The notes under the pieces were generated by a model. That model did not search any database. It was given only the letters and a program-made list of their open reading frames with translations, and was not told the DNA's origin. Positions 1 through 7,557 of a DNA stretch of 31,225 nt are shown here, one piece after another (the first letter of the stretch is position 1; every line of letters begins with the position of its first letter). The DNA comes from a virus. The translations under genes and the position numbers were made by a program. Location of the stretch: IMG/VR virus record IMGVR_UViG_3300033182_000531, positions 1-31,225 of that record. One strand, 5' to 3'.

Positions 1-2952
1 CTTGCTCAGTCATACTCTTCAACATCAGATATTTTAAACGTTGACACTGCATCTCTGTCAGCACAAGCAAGAGGAGATTTCCATGGATTTGTTGCCTCTG
101 GTATGGTTCTTAAGGGTCAATCAAGTGGAGCACAAGCAACAATTAATAATGTAAGACTTATTTCAGATTTGTCTGCAACACTTATTGGAAGTTACTATAT
201 TCCAAATCCAAATAATGTAAACTTCCCCAAATTTGAAACAGGAACCAAAGTATTTACTTTGATTAATGACCCAGATAATAATCCAGATCTCGCAACTACA
301 ATTGCCGAGGAATCATTTACATCTGCTGGAACTTTAGAAACTGTTCAAGAAAATATTATTTCAATTAGAAATGCTAGAGTTGAACTTAAACAGGAATTTC
401 AGGAAAGAAACGTAAGTAGAGAGCTTGGAACAGAAACACTTAATTCAAGAATAGTTTCTGAACAAACTAGAAGGCAAGGGGTCCATTTTTGGTATGATCC
501 ACTTGCACAATCTTTCTTGGTCGAAGATGAAACAGGTGTCTTCATGACTAGTTGTGATGTTTTCTTTAGATCTAAAGATGACATGGATATTCCTGTTGTC
601 TTCCAACTGAGAACCATGGAGGGTGGTTTCCCAACACCAAGAATTTTACCATTCTCTGAAATTGTTTTGGATCCAGATGATGTTCAAACTTCTTCAGATG
701 GATCTGTTGCTACTAATATTCAATTTAAAGCACCAGTTTATCTTGAAGGTGGCAAAGAATATGCTATTTGTTTAGCATCTAACTCAACCAAATATAGTGT
801 CTATATTTCTAGAGTTGGTGAAAACGATCTTTTATCTGATACATTCATTTCAAACCAACCAACACTTGGATCTCTGTTCAAGTCACAGAATGCTTCTACA
901 TGGGAACCAAGTCAATGGGAGGATCTTAAGTTTACTCTTTATAGGGCAGATTTTGTTGAAAATGGAAGTGTTGAATTCTATAGTCCAGAGTTGACTGAAG
1001 GTAACAGTCAAATTCCAACATTGCTTCCTAATCCAATTAATCTTACTTCTAGACAAGTTAGAGTTGGTCTTGGAACAACAGTTGCTGATGTTTATGAAAT
1101 CGGTAATACTTTCTTCCAGGAAGGAACGAATGCAACTGGTGATCTCGTAGGAACTGCAGGAACTGCTACAGGTAATCTCACAATTACTAATGCAGGAATT
1201 GGATACACTCCTCTTGACGGCAACCAAACCTTTAGTGGAGTAAATCTTGTAACTCTCTCTGGAAATGGTAGAGGTGCTACTGCTGATATTACTATTAACA
1301 GTGGTTCTATTGTTGCAGGTGGAGCTACTATTGTAAATGGTGGTTTTGGATATCAAGTTGGAGACGTTGTTGGTATTAATACGATTGGTGTTGCAACTCT
1401 TGGTAGAAATGCAAGATTGACTATTCCAGGCATTGGTCAAACTAGTGAACTTATCCTCAACAATGTTCAAGGTGAATTTGTTGTTGGTGCAGCAAAAACT
1501 CTGTTCTTCTTCAATAGTTCTGGCATTTCGACAGAACTTAATTCCTCCGGTGCTGCTGGACTTGGAACTGGTGGAGATGTTCAGATATCTAATATCAAGG
1601 TTGACACTGATGGTCTTCACATCAAAGTCAATCATCAAAATCATGGAATGTATTTTGCAAACAACCAGGTCAAGATTTCTGGAATTACACCTGACGTAAA
1701 AGCAACCACTCTCTCTGTAGAGTATCCTGCTGATTCAACTGATGGAATTTCTGTAAACCAGGCATCTAGTTTTACCACTTTTGAAAATGTCGGAGTCGGA
1801 ACAACTAACGTTGGATTACTCATTATTGGTGATGAAGTTATTGAATACACAAATGTCAATGGAAACACCATTGGTGGTGACATCACAAGGGGAGCAAATT
1901 CAAAATCATATCCAGTTGGAACCCCTGTTCAAAAATATGAATTTGGTGGAATTAGTTTGAATAGAATCAATAGAACTCATGATCTAGGTGACACAACAGA
2001 ATCTGATCAGTTTACCTTCGATTCTTATAAAATTAAATTGGATACAAGTTCAACTACTGGAACTGATAGAAGCACTGACGTTGGTTTCCCCAAACTCTAC
2101 GTCAATAAAACCAGATCTTCTGGTGGATATCATGTGAAGGCAACACAAAACATTCCATATGATCTCATCACACCAAATGTTCAAACTCTGAACGTTCCTG
2201 GAACTGTAATAACTGCAGAACTTAGAACCACTAGCTCGAAGAGTTTCAGTGGAACAGAGATCCCATATGTTGATCAGGGATTTGATGATATCATACTTAA
2301 TCAAAAGAATTATTTTGATTCTCCAAGAATGATTGCATCTAAGATTAATGAAGATGCACAACTAACCACCATTCCTGGATCTAAATCAATGAACATGAGA
2401 CTTTTCTTGAATACAACAGATTCAAGAATCAGTCCTGTCTTGGATGGTCAAAGAGTTAGTGCTATCCTCACCTCAAATAGAGTGAATGATGTGATTACAG
2501 ATTATGCGACAGATCCTAGAGTTGATTCTCCATTAGAAGATCCTACAGCATGTCAATATGTGTCTAAGGAGATTACTTTAGAGAATCCTGCATCTTCAAT
2601 TAAGATTATTGTATCTGCTCACATTAATGAAGATGCTGATATTAGAGCATTGTATGCGATTAATAATAAAGAGGGTCAAGATCCAATCTTCACACCATTC
2701 CCAGGTTATTCTAATCTGAATAATAGAGGTGGAATTATTAATCCTGAGGATAGTAATGGACTTCCTGACAGTTTTGTGGTAAAATCAAATTCTTATGTTT
2801 TTGATGCATATCAAACTGACTATAAGGAGTATACGTTCACTATTGATCAGTTACCCTCCTTTAGAAATTATAGAATTAAGTTGAATCTTACATCTAAGTC
2901 GCAATGTTATGTTCCTAAAATTAGAGAGTTGAGAGTAATTGCTTTAGCATAA
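1..2952 (+). CDS. Large virion structural protein, baseplate/tail associated (5' end outside window)
   Basis: The frame is open from base 1, so this is the C-terminal ~984 residues of a larger protein; the ATG at 103 is internal. It is rich in beta-strand-type sequence with many Gly, Thr, Ser and Asn. A block around bases 480-960 (a DPLAQSF motif, then FRTMEGGFPTP-like and YLEGGKEYAI stretches) is typical of very large structural proteins in T4-like cyanophages. Repeat modules shared with other virion genes of this window occur at 88-170 (SGAQA type), 1171-1400 (GIGYTP type) and 1780-1940 (IIGDEVIEYT type). It lies just upstream of the neck genes, where T4 has baseplate wedge and fibre genes, so a baseplate or tail-fibre role is inferred. 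I cannot assign a T4 number. Start and N-terminal domains are not visible. Confidence 0.8.
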   Translation, partial: LAQSYSSTSDILNVDTASLSAQARGDFHGFVASGMVLKGQSSGAQATINNVRLISDLSATLIGSYYIPNPNNVNFPKFETGTKVFTLINDPDNNPDLATTIAEESFTSAGTLETVQENIISIRNARVELKQEFQERNVSRELGTETLNSRIVSEQTRRQGVHFWYDPLAQSFLVEDETGVFMTSCDVFFRSKDDMDIPVVFQLRTMEGGFPTPRILPFSEIVLDPDDVQTSSDGSVATNIQFKAPVYLEGGKEYAICLASNSTKYSVYISRVGENDLLSDTFISNQPTLGSLFKSQNASTWEPSQWEDLKFTLYRADFVENGSVEFYSPELTEGNSQIPTLLPNPINLTSRQVRVGLGTTVADVYEIGNTFFQEGTNATGDLVGTAGTATGNLTITNAGIGYTPLDGNQTFSGVNLVTLSGNGRGATADITINSGSIVAGGATIVNGGFGYQVGDVVGINTIGVATLGRNARLTIPGIGQTSELILNNVQGEFVVGAAKTLFFFNSSGISTELNSSGAAGLGTGGDVQISNIKVDTDGLHIKVNHQNHGMYFANNQVKISGITPDVKATTLSVEYPADSTDGISVNQASSFTTFENVGVGTTNVGLLIIGDEVIEYTNVNGNTIGGDITRGANSKSYPVGTPVQKYEFGGISLNRINRTHDLGDTTESDQFTFDSYKIKLDTSSTTGTDRSTDVGFPKLYVNKTRSSGGYHVKATQNIPYDLITPNVQTLNVPGTVITAELRTTSSKSFSGTEIPYVDQGFDDIILNQKNYFDSPRMIASKINEDAQLTTIPGSKSMNMRLFLNTTDSRISPVLDGQRVSAILTSNRVNDVITDYATDPRVDSPLEDPTACQYVSKEITLENPASSIKIIVSAHINEDADIRALYAINNKEGQDPIFTPFPGYSNLNNRGGIINPEDSNGLPDSFVVKSNSYVFDAYQTDYKEYTFTIDQLPSFRNYRIKLNLTSKSQCYVPKIRELRVIALA

Positions 2953-2953
2953 T

Positions 2954-3178
2954 ATGGAATTTTATGAAATGGAAGGTCATAAGGATCTCGCAAGAGATCC
3001 TGTGACAAATTCAATAGTTAATGTAAATAAACTTGAACATCAACAGTATCTCTCAACCCGTGAGGTTAAATCTAAAGAGAAGCAAAAAGAACAGACAATT
3101 GAGAAAGAACTTGCTAATGTAAAGGATGACATTAACGAAATTAAATCATTACTAAAGGAGTTACTAAATGGATCCTGA
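2954..3178 (+). CDS. Small conserved cyanophage protein with C-terminal coiled coil
   Basis: A 74-aa protein starting one base after the stop of the large structural gene, which suggests translational coupling. The N-terminal half is polar and carries a HKDLARDP-like motif. The C-terminal half (about residues 38-72) is Lys/Glu-rich with heptad-like spacing of I and L, as in a short coiled coil. It overlaps the next gene by 11 bases. Small proteins of this kind sit between the large structural protein and gp13 in T4-like cyanophages. No function is recognised; a small baseplate or assembly factor is a guess from position. Confidence 0.7.
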   Translation: MEFYEMEGHKDLARDPVTNSIVNVNKLEHQQYLSTREVKSKEKQKEQTIEKELANVKDDINEIKSLLKELLNGS

Positions 3179-3350
3179 CACAATCGAACTAAAGAATCTA
3201 TCTAAAAGTTTTGCATATCAACAGATTGCAACTGATATAGATAATTGTAATGATAGTGACATGCTTAAAAATATCGCAAAATCTTTTGCAAAACTTTATT
3301 ATAAACAGCAAGAAACCATGCAAGTAATAGGTATTCCAGATGGCAACTAA
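3168..3350 (+). CDS. Small conserved hypothetical protein
   Basis: A 60-aa protein, probably helical, beginning MDPDTIELKNLSKSF and containing a second NIAKSF stretch around residue 35, so the two halves may be a weak internal repeat (LSKSFAYQQ against IAKSFAKLY). It overlaps the gene before and the gene after by 11 bases each, which is the tightly packed layout of translated late genes. No enzymatic motif is present. Function unknown; position suggests a minor virion or assembly component. Confidence 0.6.
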   Translation: MDPDTIELKNLSKSFAYQQIATDIDNCNDSDMLKNIAKSFAKLYYKQQETMQVIGIPDGN

Positions 3351-3720
3351 TAACGTAACGTTCGACCCAGATTCTGGAGTTCCCTTTGGAGTAAATATGA
3401 CCATCTATGGTGGGTCAGACTTCAAACAAAATTTGAACGTTAAAACAACATCAAATAGTAATTTTGATCTGACTAGTTACACTGGGTCGGCAGCAATGTC
3501 CAAAAGTGTTGCTGTTGGTGCTACACTAGGAATTACTACATCATTTACTGTTGGATTTACTAGTGCCTTTGACGGTACAATGAGTATTTCACTAACTGAT
3601 ACTCAAACCAGAAATTTAACAGAGGGTAGATATGTTTATGATGTATTAGTTACTCTTGGATCAACAACATATCCATTGACCCGCGGAAATGTTTATGTTT
3701 ACAGTCCAGTTTCTTCTTGA
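3340..3720 (+). CDS. Small beta-rich virion protein
   Basis: A 126-aa protein with alternating polar and hydrophobic residues throughout, few charged residues, and a C-terminal pattern (EGRYVYDVLV, then a strand ending VYVYSP) like that of small beta-sandwich domains in phage baseplate or tail adaptor proteins. It overlaps the previous gene by 11 bases. The stop at 3718-3720 is followed at once by a late promoter box for gp13. The beta-sandwich reading is from sequence character only; the exact family is not recognised. Confidence 0.65.
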   Translation: MATNNVTFDPDSGVPFGVNMTIYGGSDFKQNLNVKTTSNSNFDLTSYTGSAAMSKSVAVGATLGITTSFTVGFTSAFDGTMSISLTDTQTRNLTEGRYVYDVLVTLGSTTYPLTRGNVYVYSPVSS

Positions 3721-3721
3721 C

Positions 3722-3729
3722 CCTAAATA
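3722..3729 (+). promoter_or_regulatory. Late promoter box for gp13
   Basis: CCTAAATA matches the T4-type late promoter core (NNTAAATA) read by host RNA polymerase carrying gp55. It lies 23 bases before the gp13 ATG, in a 32-base gap. Confidence 0.6.
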
Positions 3730-3752
3730 CACTTAGGAAACTTGTGGAATAA

Positions 3753-4598
3753 ATGGCACAACCAGCAAGTAGAACAGATTTAATAAACTATTGTAAAAGG
3801 CAACTAGGGGCTCCTGTCCTGGAGATTAATATTGCTGATGAGCAAGTAGATGACTTGGTGGATGATGCTCTTCAAATTTTTCATGAAAGAGATTATGATG
3901 GAGTATCCCAAACATTTCTAAAATATAAACTAACTCAAGAGGATATTGATAGAGGTAGAGCTAGAGGGGGAAGTACCTCTGCAGGAATAACAACCACTAC
4001 AAATACCGACACCATTAATGGTTCTACAATTACATTTTCTTTTGAAGAAAATAGTAATTATCTGAAGGTTCCACCTGAAGTTCTTGGTGTAAATAAGATA
4101 TTTAAGTTTGATGGATCAAACACTGTAACAAATAATATGTTCAGTGTAAAATATCAGTTATTTCTCAATGATATTTACTATTGGGGATCAACTGAAATTT
4201 TAACTTATGCAATGACAAAACGATATCTTGAAGATATTGATTTTGCACTGAGTACTGAAAAGATGATTAGATTTAATCAGAGATCTGATAGATTATATCT
4301 TGATATAGATTGGGGATCTGCCACAAAAGATGACTACATTATCATCGATTGCTATCGTTTGTTAGATCCAAATACTCATACAAGAGTTTGGAATGATTCA
4401 TTCTTAAAACGATATTTGACTGCTCTAATGAAGAGACAGTGGGGTCAGAACTTAATCAAATTCCAAGGGGTCAAACTACCTGGTGGAATTGAACTTAATG
4501 GCAGACAGATTTATGATGATGCTGAAAGAGAGTTGCAGATAATTAGAGAACAAATGTCTAATACATATGAACTTCCACCTTACGATATGATAGGTTGA
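3753..4598 (+). CDS. gp13: Neck protein gp13 (head completion)
   Basis: A 281-aa protein (T4 gp13 is about 309) with the N-terminal pattern of the cyanophage gp13 family: a short helix (RTDLINYCKRQLGAP), then an acidic stretch (DEQVDDLVDDALQIFHERDYDG). In T4, gp13 and gp14 form the neck rings that close the filled head at the portal vertex and receive the tail. The gene is followed four bases later by gp14, so the two are surely co-translated. The late box at 3722-3729 serves them. Assignment rests on sequence recognition plus order 13-14-15-16-17. Confidence 0.9.
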   Translation: MAQPASRTDLINYCKRQLGAPVLEINIADEQVDDLVDDALQIFHERDYDGVSQTFLKYKLTQEDIDRGRARGGSTSAGITTTTNTDTINGSTITFSFEENSNYLKVPPEVLGVNKIFKFDGSNTVTNNMFSVKYQLFLNDIYYWGSTEILTYAMTKRYLEDIDFALSTEKMIRFNQRSDRLYLDIDWGSATKDDYIIIDCYRLLDPNTHTRVWNDSFLKRYLTALMKRQWGQNLIKFQGVKLPGGIELNGRQIYDDAERELQIIREQMSNTYELPPYDMIG

Positions 4599-4602
4599 TA
4601 TC

Positions 4603-6054
4603 ATGGTATTAAATCCGTATTTTACACAAGGAACCTCTGGTGAACAGAATCTGGTTCAAGATTTAATAAATGAGCAACTGAGAACGTATGGTGTAGAAAT
4701 ATTTTATCTGCCCAGAAAATACCTGACAGAGAATACTGTCATAAGAGAAGTTGTTCAATCTAAATTTGATTTAGCATTGCCCCTTGAGGCATATGTCGAT
4801 AATTATGATGAATATTCTGGTGCAGGAAATCTTCTTTCAAAGTTTGGAATTCAATCTCAAGATGAAGTTAGATTGATTATCTCCAGAGAGAGATTTGAAA
4901 ATTATATTACTCCTTTGATTCAAGATCAAGCAAACGTAAAACTATCGACCAGACCTAAAGGTGGAGATCTTATTTGGTTTCCTCTTGACGATAGAATTTA
5001 TGAAATCAAAGATATTGAGTATGCAAAACCATATTATCAATTACAAAATCTCTACGTTTATGAGTTGTATTGCGAACTCTTCCGTCTTGAGGATGAAGTT
5101 ATCGCAACTGGTATTGAAGACATCGATAATAACCTCATCGGTGAAGAGTATGATGGACTTACTGAAGATGGAATCAACACCATTCAAGGTCCGACACAGA
5201 CACTTACATTGGTTGGTGCAGCTGTCACTGCTACTGCTGGTGCTGCAATCTTCAATGGTGGTGTAAGGTTCTTTACTGTTACTAATAGAGGTGGTGGTTA
5301 CAGTCAGATTCCAACAGTTGGTGTTACTTCTGCTCCTTCAGGAGGAACTACAGCAGTCGGAGTTGCCACTATGATTGGTGGTATCAATGTTTGTAACTTG
5401 AATGCTAATCCAAAACTACAATCAGTACAGGCAGTAAATGTTGTTAACTCTGGTGCAGGGTACACTGTAGCACCAGGAGTTATATTTTCCAATGGTGGCA
5501 CTAGTGGTGCAGGTGCTGCTGCTACAGCAACTATCGGTGATGGTGTTGTTGGTATTATTACCATTACATCTGGTGGTGGAGGATATACAGAGGCACCAAC
5601 CGTCACGTTTACTAATGAAGTATTTGAAACGGGAGTAACCACTGCATCTGCTGTTGCATATCCAATTGTAAGTGCTGCTGGAACTATTTCTGCGATTCAC
5701 CTTTCAAATACGGGTGTTGGATATTCTGTTGCACCTACACTTGTTATTGGAAATCCAGAAAGTTCTGGTTCTGGAACATTCCAGTTTAATGAAATTGTAA
5801 CTGGATCTTCTAGTGGAACAACAGCAAGAGTCAGAGTTTGGAATTCTGAGACAAACACTCTTGAGGTTGGATCTGTCTCTGGTGAATTTAGTCGTGGAGA
5901 AACAATTACAGGAGCTACATCTGGTGCATCATATGCAATGAGAACAGTTGATGTACAACCAGCAGATGATGGATTTGCTGATAATATCAATATTGAAACT
6001 GAAGCAGATGCTATCTTAGATTTCTCTGAACAGAATCCATTTGGCATTCCCTAA
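4603..6054 (+). CDS. gp14: Neck protein gp14 with long beta-repeat extension
   Basis: The N-terminal ~200 residues are the gp14 neck family (NPYFTQGTSGEQNLVQDLI near the start, then YGVEIFYLPRKY). gp14 forms the neck collar above the portal with gp13. At 483 aa it is nearly twice T4 gp14 (about 256). The extra part, roughly residues 205-455, is low in charge and contains four GxGYxxxP motifs at residues 230, 284, 324 and 371, then two SG(A/T) modules near residues 390-450 (TGSSSGTTARV and TGATSGASYAM). The same module types occur in the large structural protein (bases 1-2952) and the fibre protein (7558-10890), so this neck probably carries an elaborate surface decoration. The start ATG lies four bases after the gp13 stop. 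Confidence 0.9.
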   Translation: MVLNPYFTQGTSGEQNLVQDLINEQLRTYGVEIFYLPRKYLTENTVIREVVQSKFDLALPLEAYVDNYDEYSGAGNLLSKFGIQSQDEVRLIISRERFENYITPLIQDQANVKLSTRPKGGDLIWFPLDDRIYEIKDIEYAKPYYQLQNLYVYELYCELFRLEDEVIATGIEDIDNNLIGEEYDGLTEDGINTIQGPTQTLTLVGAAVTATAGAAIFNGGVRFFTVTNRGGGYSQIPTVGVTSAPSGGTTAVGVATMIGGINVCNLNANPKLQSVQAVNVVNSGAGYTVAPGVIFSNGGTSGAGAAATATIGDGVVGIITITSGGGGYTEAPTVTFTNEVFETGVTTASAVAYPIVSAAGTISAIHLSNTGVGYSVAPTLVIGNPESSGSGTFQFNEIVTGSSSGTTARVRVWNSETNTLEVGSVSGEFSRGETITGATSGASYAMRTVDVQPADDGFADNINIETEADAILDFSEQNPFGIP

Positions 6055-6057
6055 ATA
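6050..6057 (+). promoter_or_regulatory. Late promoter box for gp15, containing the gp14 stop codon
   Basis: CCTAAATA fits the late consensus. The TAA at 6052-6054 within it is the gp14 stop. It lies 35 bases before the gp15 ATG; AGGA at 6083-6086 is the likely ribosome binding site. Confidence 0.6.
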
Positions 6058-6092
6058 GAATTACTTAATGGTAAGGCATTGTAGGATTAGAC

Positions 6093-7094
6093 ATGTTTGA
6101 GTATTTTTACAACGAAATTTTGAGGAGAACCATTATATCTTTTGGAACCCTCTTTAATGACATTAGCATTAAGCACAAAGATTCTTCTGATGATGTTGCC
6201 AGTGTTATAAAGATCCCCTTAGCATATGGTCCTACTCAAAAGTTTCTGGCAAGAATAAACCAATCACCTGATCTGAATAAACCATTTGCCATCACTTTGC
6301 CGAGGATGTCATTTGAGTTTACTGGTCTTACTTACGATCCTACTAGAAAAGTAACGACTACTCAAACTTTTATTGTTAAAGATCCTAATGATGGATCTGA
6401 GACCAAAAAGCAATACATGCCAGTTCCATATAATATGCAATTTGAGTTGTCAATCATGACCAAATTGAATGATGATGCTCTTCAAATTGTAGAACAAATT
6501 TTACCATACTTTCAACCAGCATATAATCTCACTGTTCAGTTGGTTGAAACAATTCAAGAAAAAAGAGATATTCCTGTGGTGTTAGAAAACATCACTATGC
6601 AAGATGACTATGAAGGTGATTTTTCTAGCAGGAGAGTTCTTCTTTATACTTTAAGGTTTACAGCAAAAACTTACCTGTTCGGTCCTACTACTTCTGCAAG
6701 CAAGGATATTATCAAGAAGGCAACTATCAATTATCGTACAGGTGTAGATTCATCAAATACGCAAAGAGAGGTTACTTATTCTGTCACTCCAAGGGCAATC
6801 AAGAACTACGATGGAGATGTTGCAACTCAACTTACTAGTGATATTACAGTCAGTACGAAAACATTCGACGTTGATGATGGAAGCACACTGACTGCTGATT
6901 CTTATATTGTCATTGGTGAAGAGCAAATGTATATTAAATCCATTAGTGGAAATAAAATTACAGTCAGACGTGGTGAAGATAGTACCACAGCAACTGCTCA
7001 CGTTGGGGGTGCTGCGATTGGTAGAATCACTGCTGCTGATAATGCACTTATTGAGACGGGAGATGATTTTGGATTTGATGGTAGTACGTTCTGA
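6093..7094 (+). CDS. gp15: Proximal tail sheath stabiliser gp15, with C-terminal extra module
   Basis: The N-terminal ~215 residues match the gp15 family of T4-like phages (FEYFYNEILRRTIISFGTLF, then IPLAYGPTQKFLAR). In T4, gp15 caps the finished tail as a hexamer, holds the sheath, and joins the tail to the neck. Here the protein has 333 aa against 272 in T4. The additional C-terminal part (about residues 255-312, with IGEEQMYI, SGNKITV and RRG) closely resembles a module in the large structural protein at 1780-1940. The ATG is preceded by AGGA at 6083-6086. The stop overlaps the gp16 start by one base (TGATG), a usual sign of coupled translation. Confidence 0.9.
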   Translation: MFEYFYNEILRRTIISFGTLFNDISIKHKDSSDDVASVIKIPLAYGPTQKFLARINQSPDLNKPFAITLPRMSFEFTGLTYDPTRKVTTTQTFIVKDPNDGSETKKQYMPVPYNMQFELSIMTKLNDDALQIVEQILPYFQPAYNLTVQLVETIQEKRDIPVVLENITMQDDYEGDFSSRRVLLYTLRFTAKTYLFGPTTSASKDIIKKATINYRTGVDSSNTQREVTYSVTPRAIKNYDGDVATQLTSDITVSTKTFDVDDGSTLTADSYIVIGEEQMYIKSISGNKITVRRGEDSTTATAHVGGAAIGRITAADNALIETGDDFGFDGSTF

Positions 7095-7513
7095 TGTCTA
7101 AATTTGATGAGTTGAATAATACCTTTAATACCTCTGATGATCTTATTCAACCAGAGGTGGTAGAAAAGAAGATTGAAAAAGTAAAAGAAGGTATTGACGA
7201 TATTAAAAAAGATTATGAATATACTAGAGGTAATCTTTACTCTATCATTGAGAAAGGACAAGAGGCATTGAATGGTGTTCTTGAACTTGCTCAAGAAAGT
7301 GAAATGCCAAGGGCATATGAGGTTGCAGGTCAATTAATTAAAAACGTTGCAGATGCAACAGATAAATTGCTAGATTTGCAAAAGAAATTAAAAGATGTTG
7401 AAGCAGAGGAAAAGGTTAAAGGACCATCTACAGTTAATAATGCTTTGTTTGTCGGATCCACAGCAGATTTAGCAAAACTATTGAAAGACGGACTTAAGGA
7501 AGAACCTAAATAA
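7094..7513 (+). CDS. gp16: Small terminase subunit gp16
   Basis: A 139-aa, almost wholly helical, charged protein with heptad-like repeats (residues 22-60 and 85-120), as expected for the small terminase, which forms a ring, recognises concatemeric phage DNA and stimulates gp17. T4 gp16 is 164 aa. The cyanophage family pattern is clear (YEYTRGNLYSIIEKGQEAL). In T4 gene 16 is directly followed by 17; here about 7.5 kb of accessory virion genes plus an HNH gene separate the two subunits, as is common in T4-like cyanophages. It overlaps gp15 by one base. Confidence 0.88.
   Translation: MSKFDELNNTFNTSDDLIQPEVVEKKIEKVKEGIDDIKKDYEYTRGNLYSIIEKGQEALNGVLELAQESEMPRAYEVAGQLIKNVADATDKLLDLQKKLKDVEAEEKVKGPSTVNNALFVGSTADLAKLLKDGLKEEPK
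7505..7512 (+). promoter_or_regulatory. Late promoter box overlapping the gp16 stop
   Basis: CCTAAATA matches the late core and shares its last two bases with the gp16 stop codon (7511-7513). It lies 46 bases ahead of the fibre-like gene at 7558. Confidence 0.5.
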
Positions 7514-7557
7514 TTGGAAAGGGAGAGAAATCCCAAAGTACAAAGGTTACTAATAAA

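Noticed and set aside
883-1644. 253-aa open frame on the minus strand
   Set aside because: It is the shadow of the large structural gene; it is full of Ser, Asn, Cys and Ile from antisense reading of Gly/Thr-rich codons and has no ribosome site. Other minus-strand frames are of the same kind.
7521-7534. GGGA...TCCC hairpin after gp16 as a terminator
   Set aside because: Only a four-base stem, with no T tract behind it; it overlaps the ribosome-site region of the next gene.
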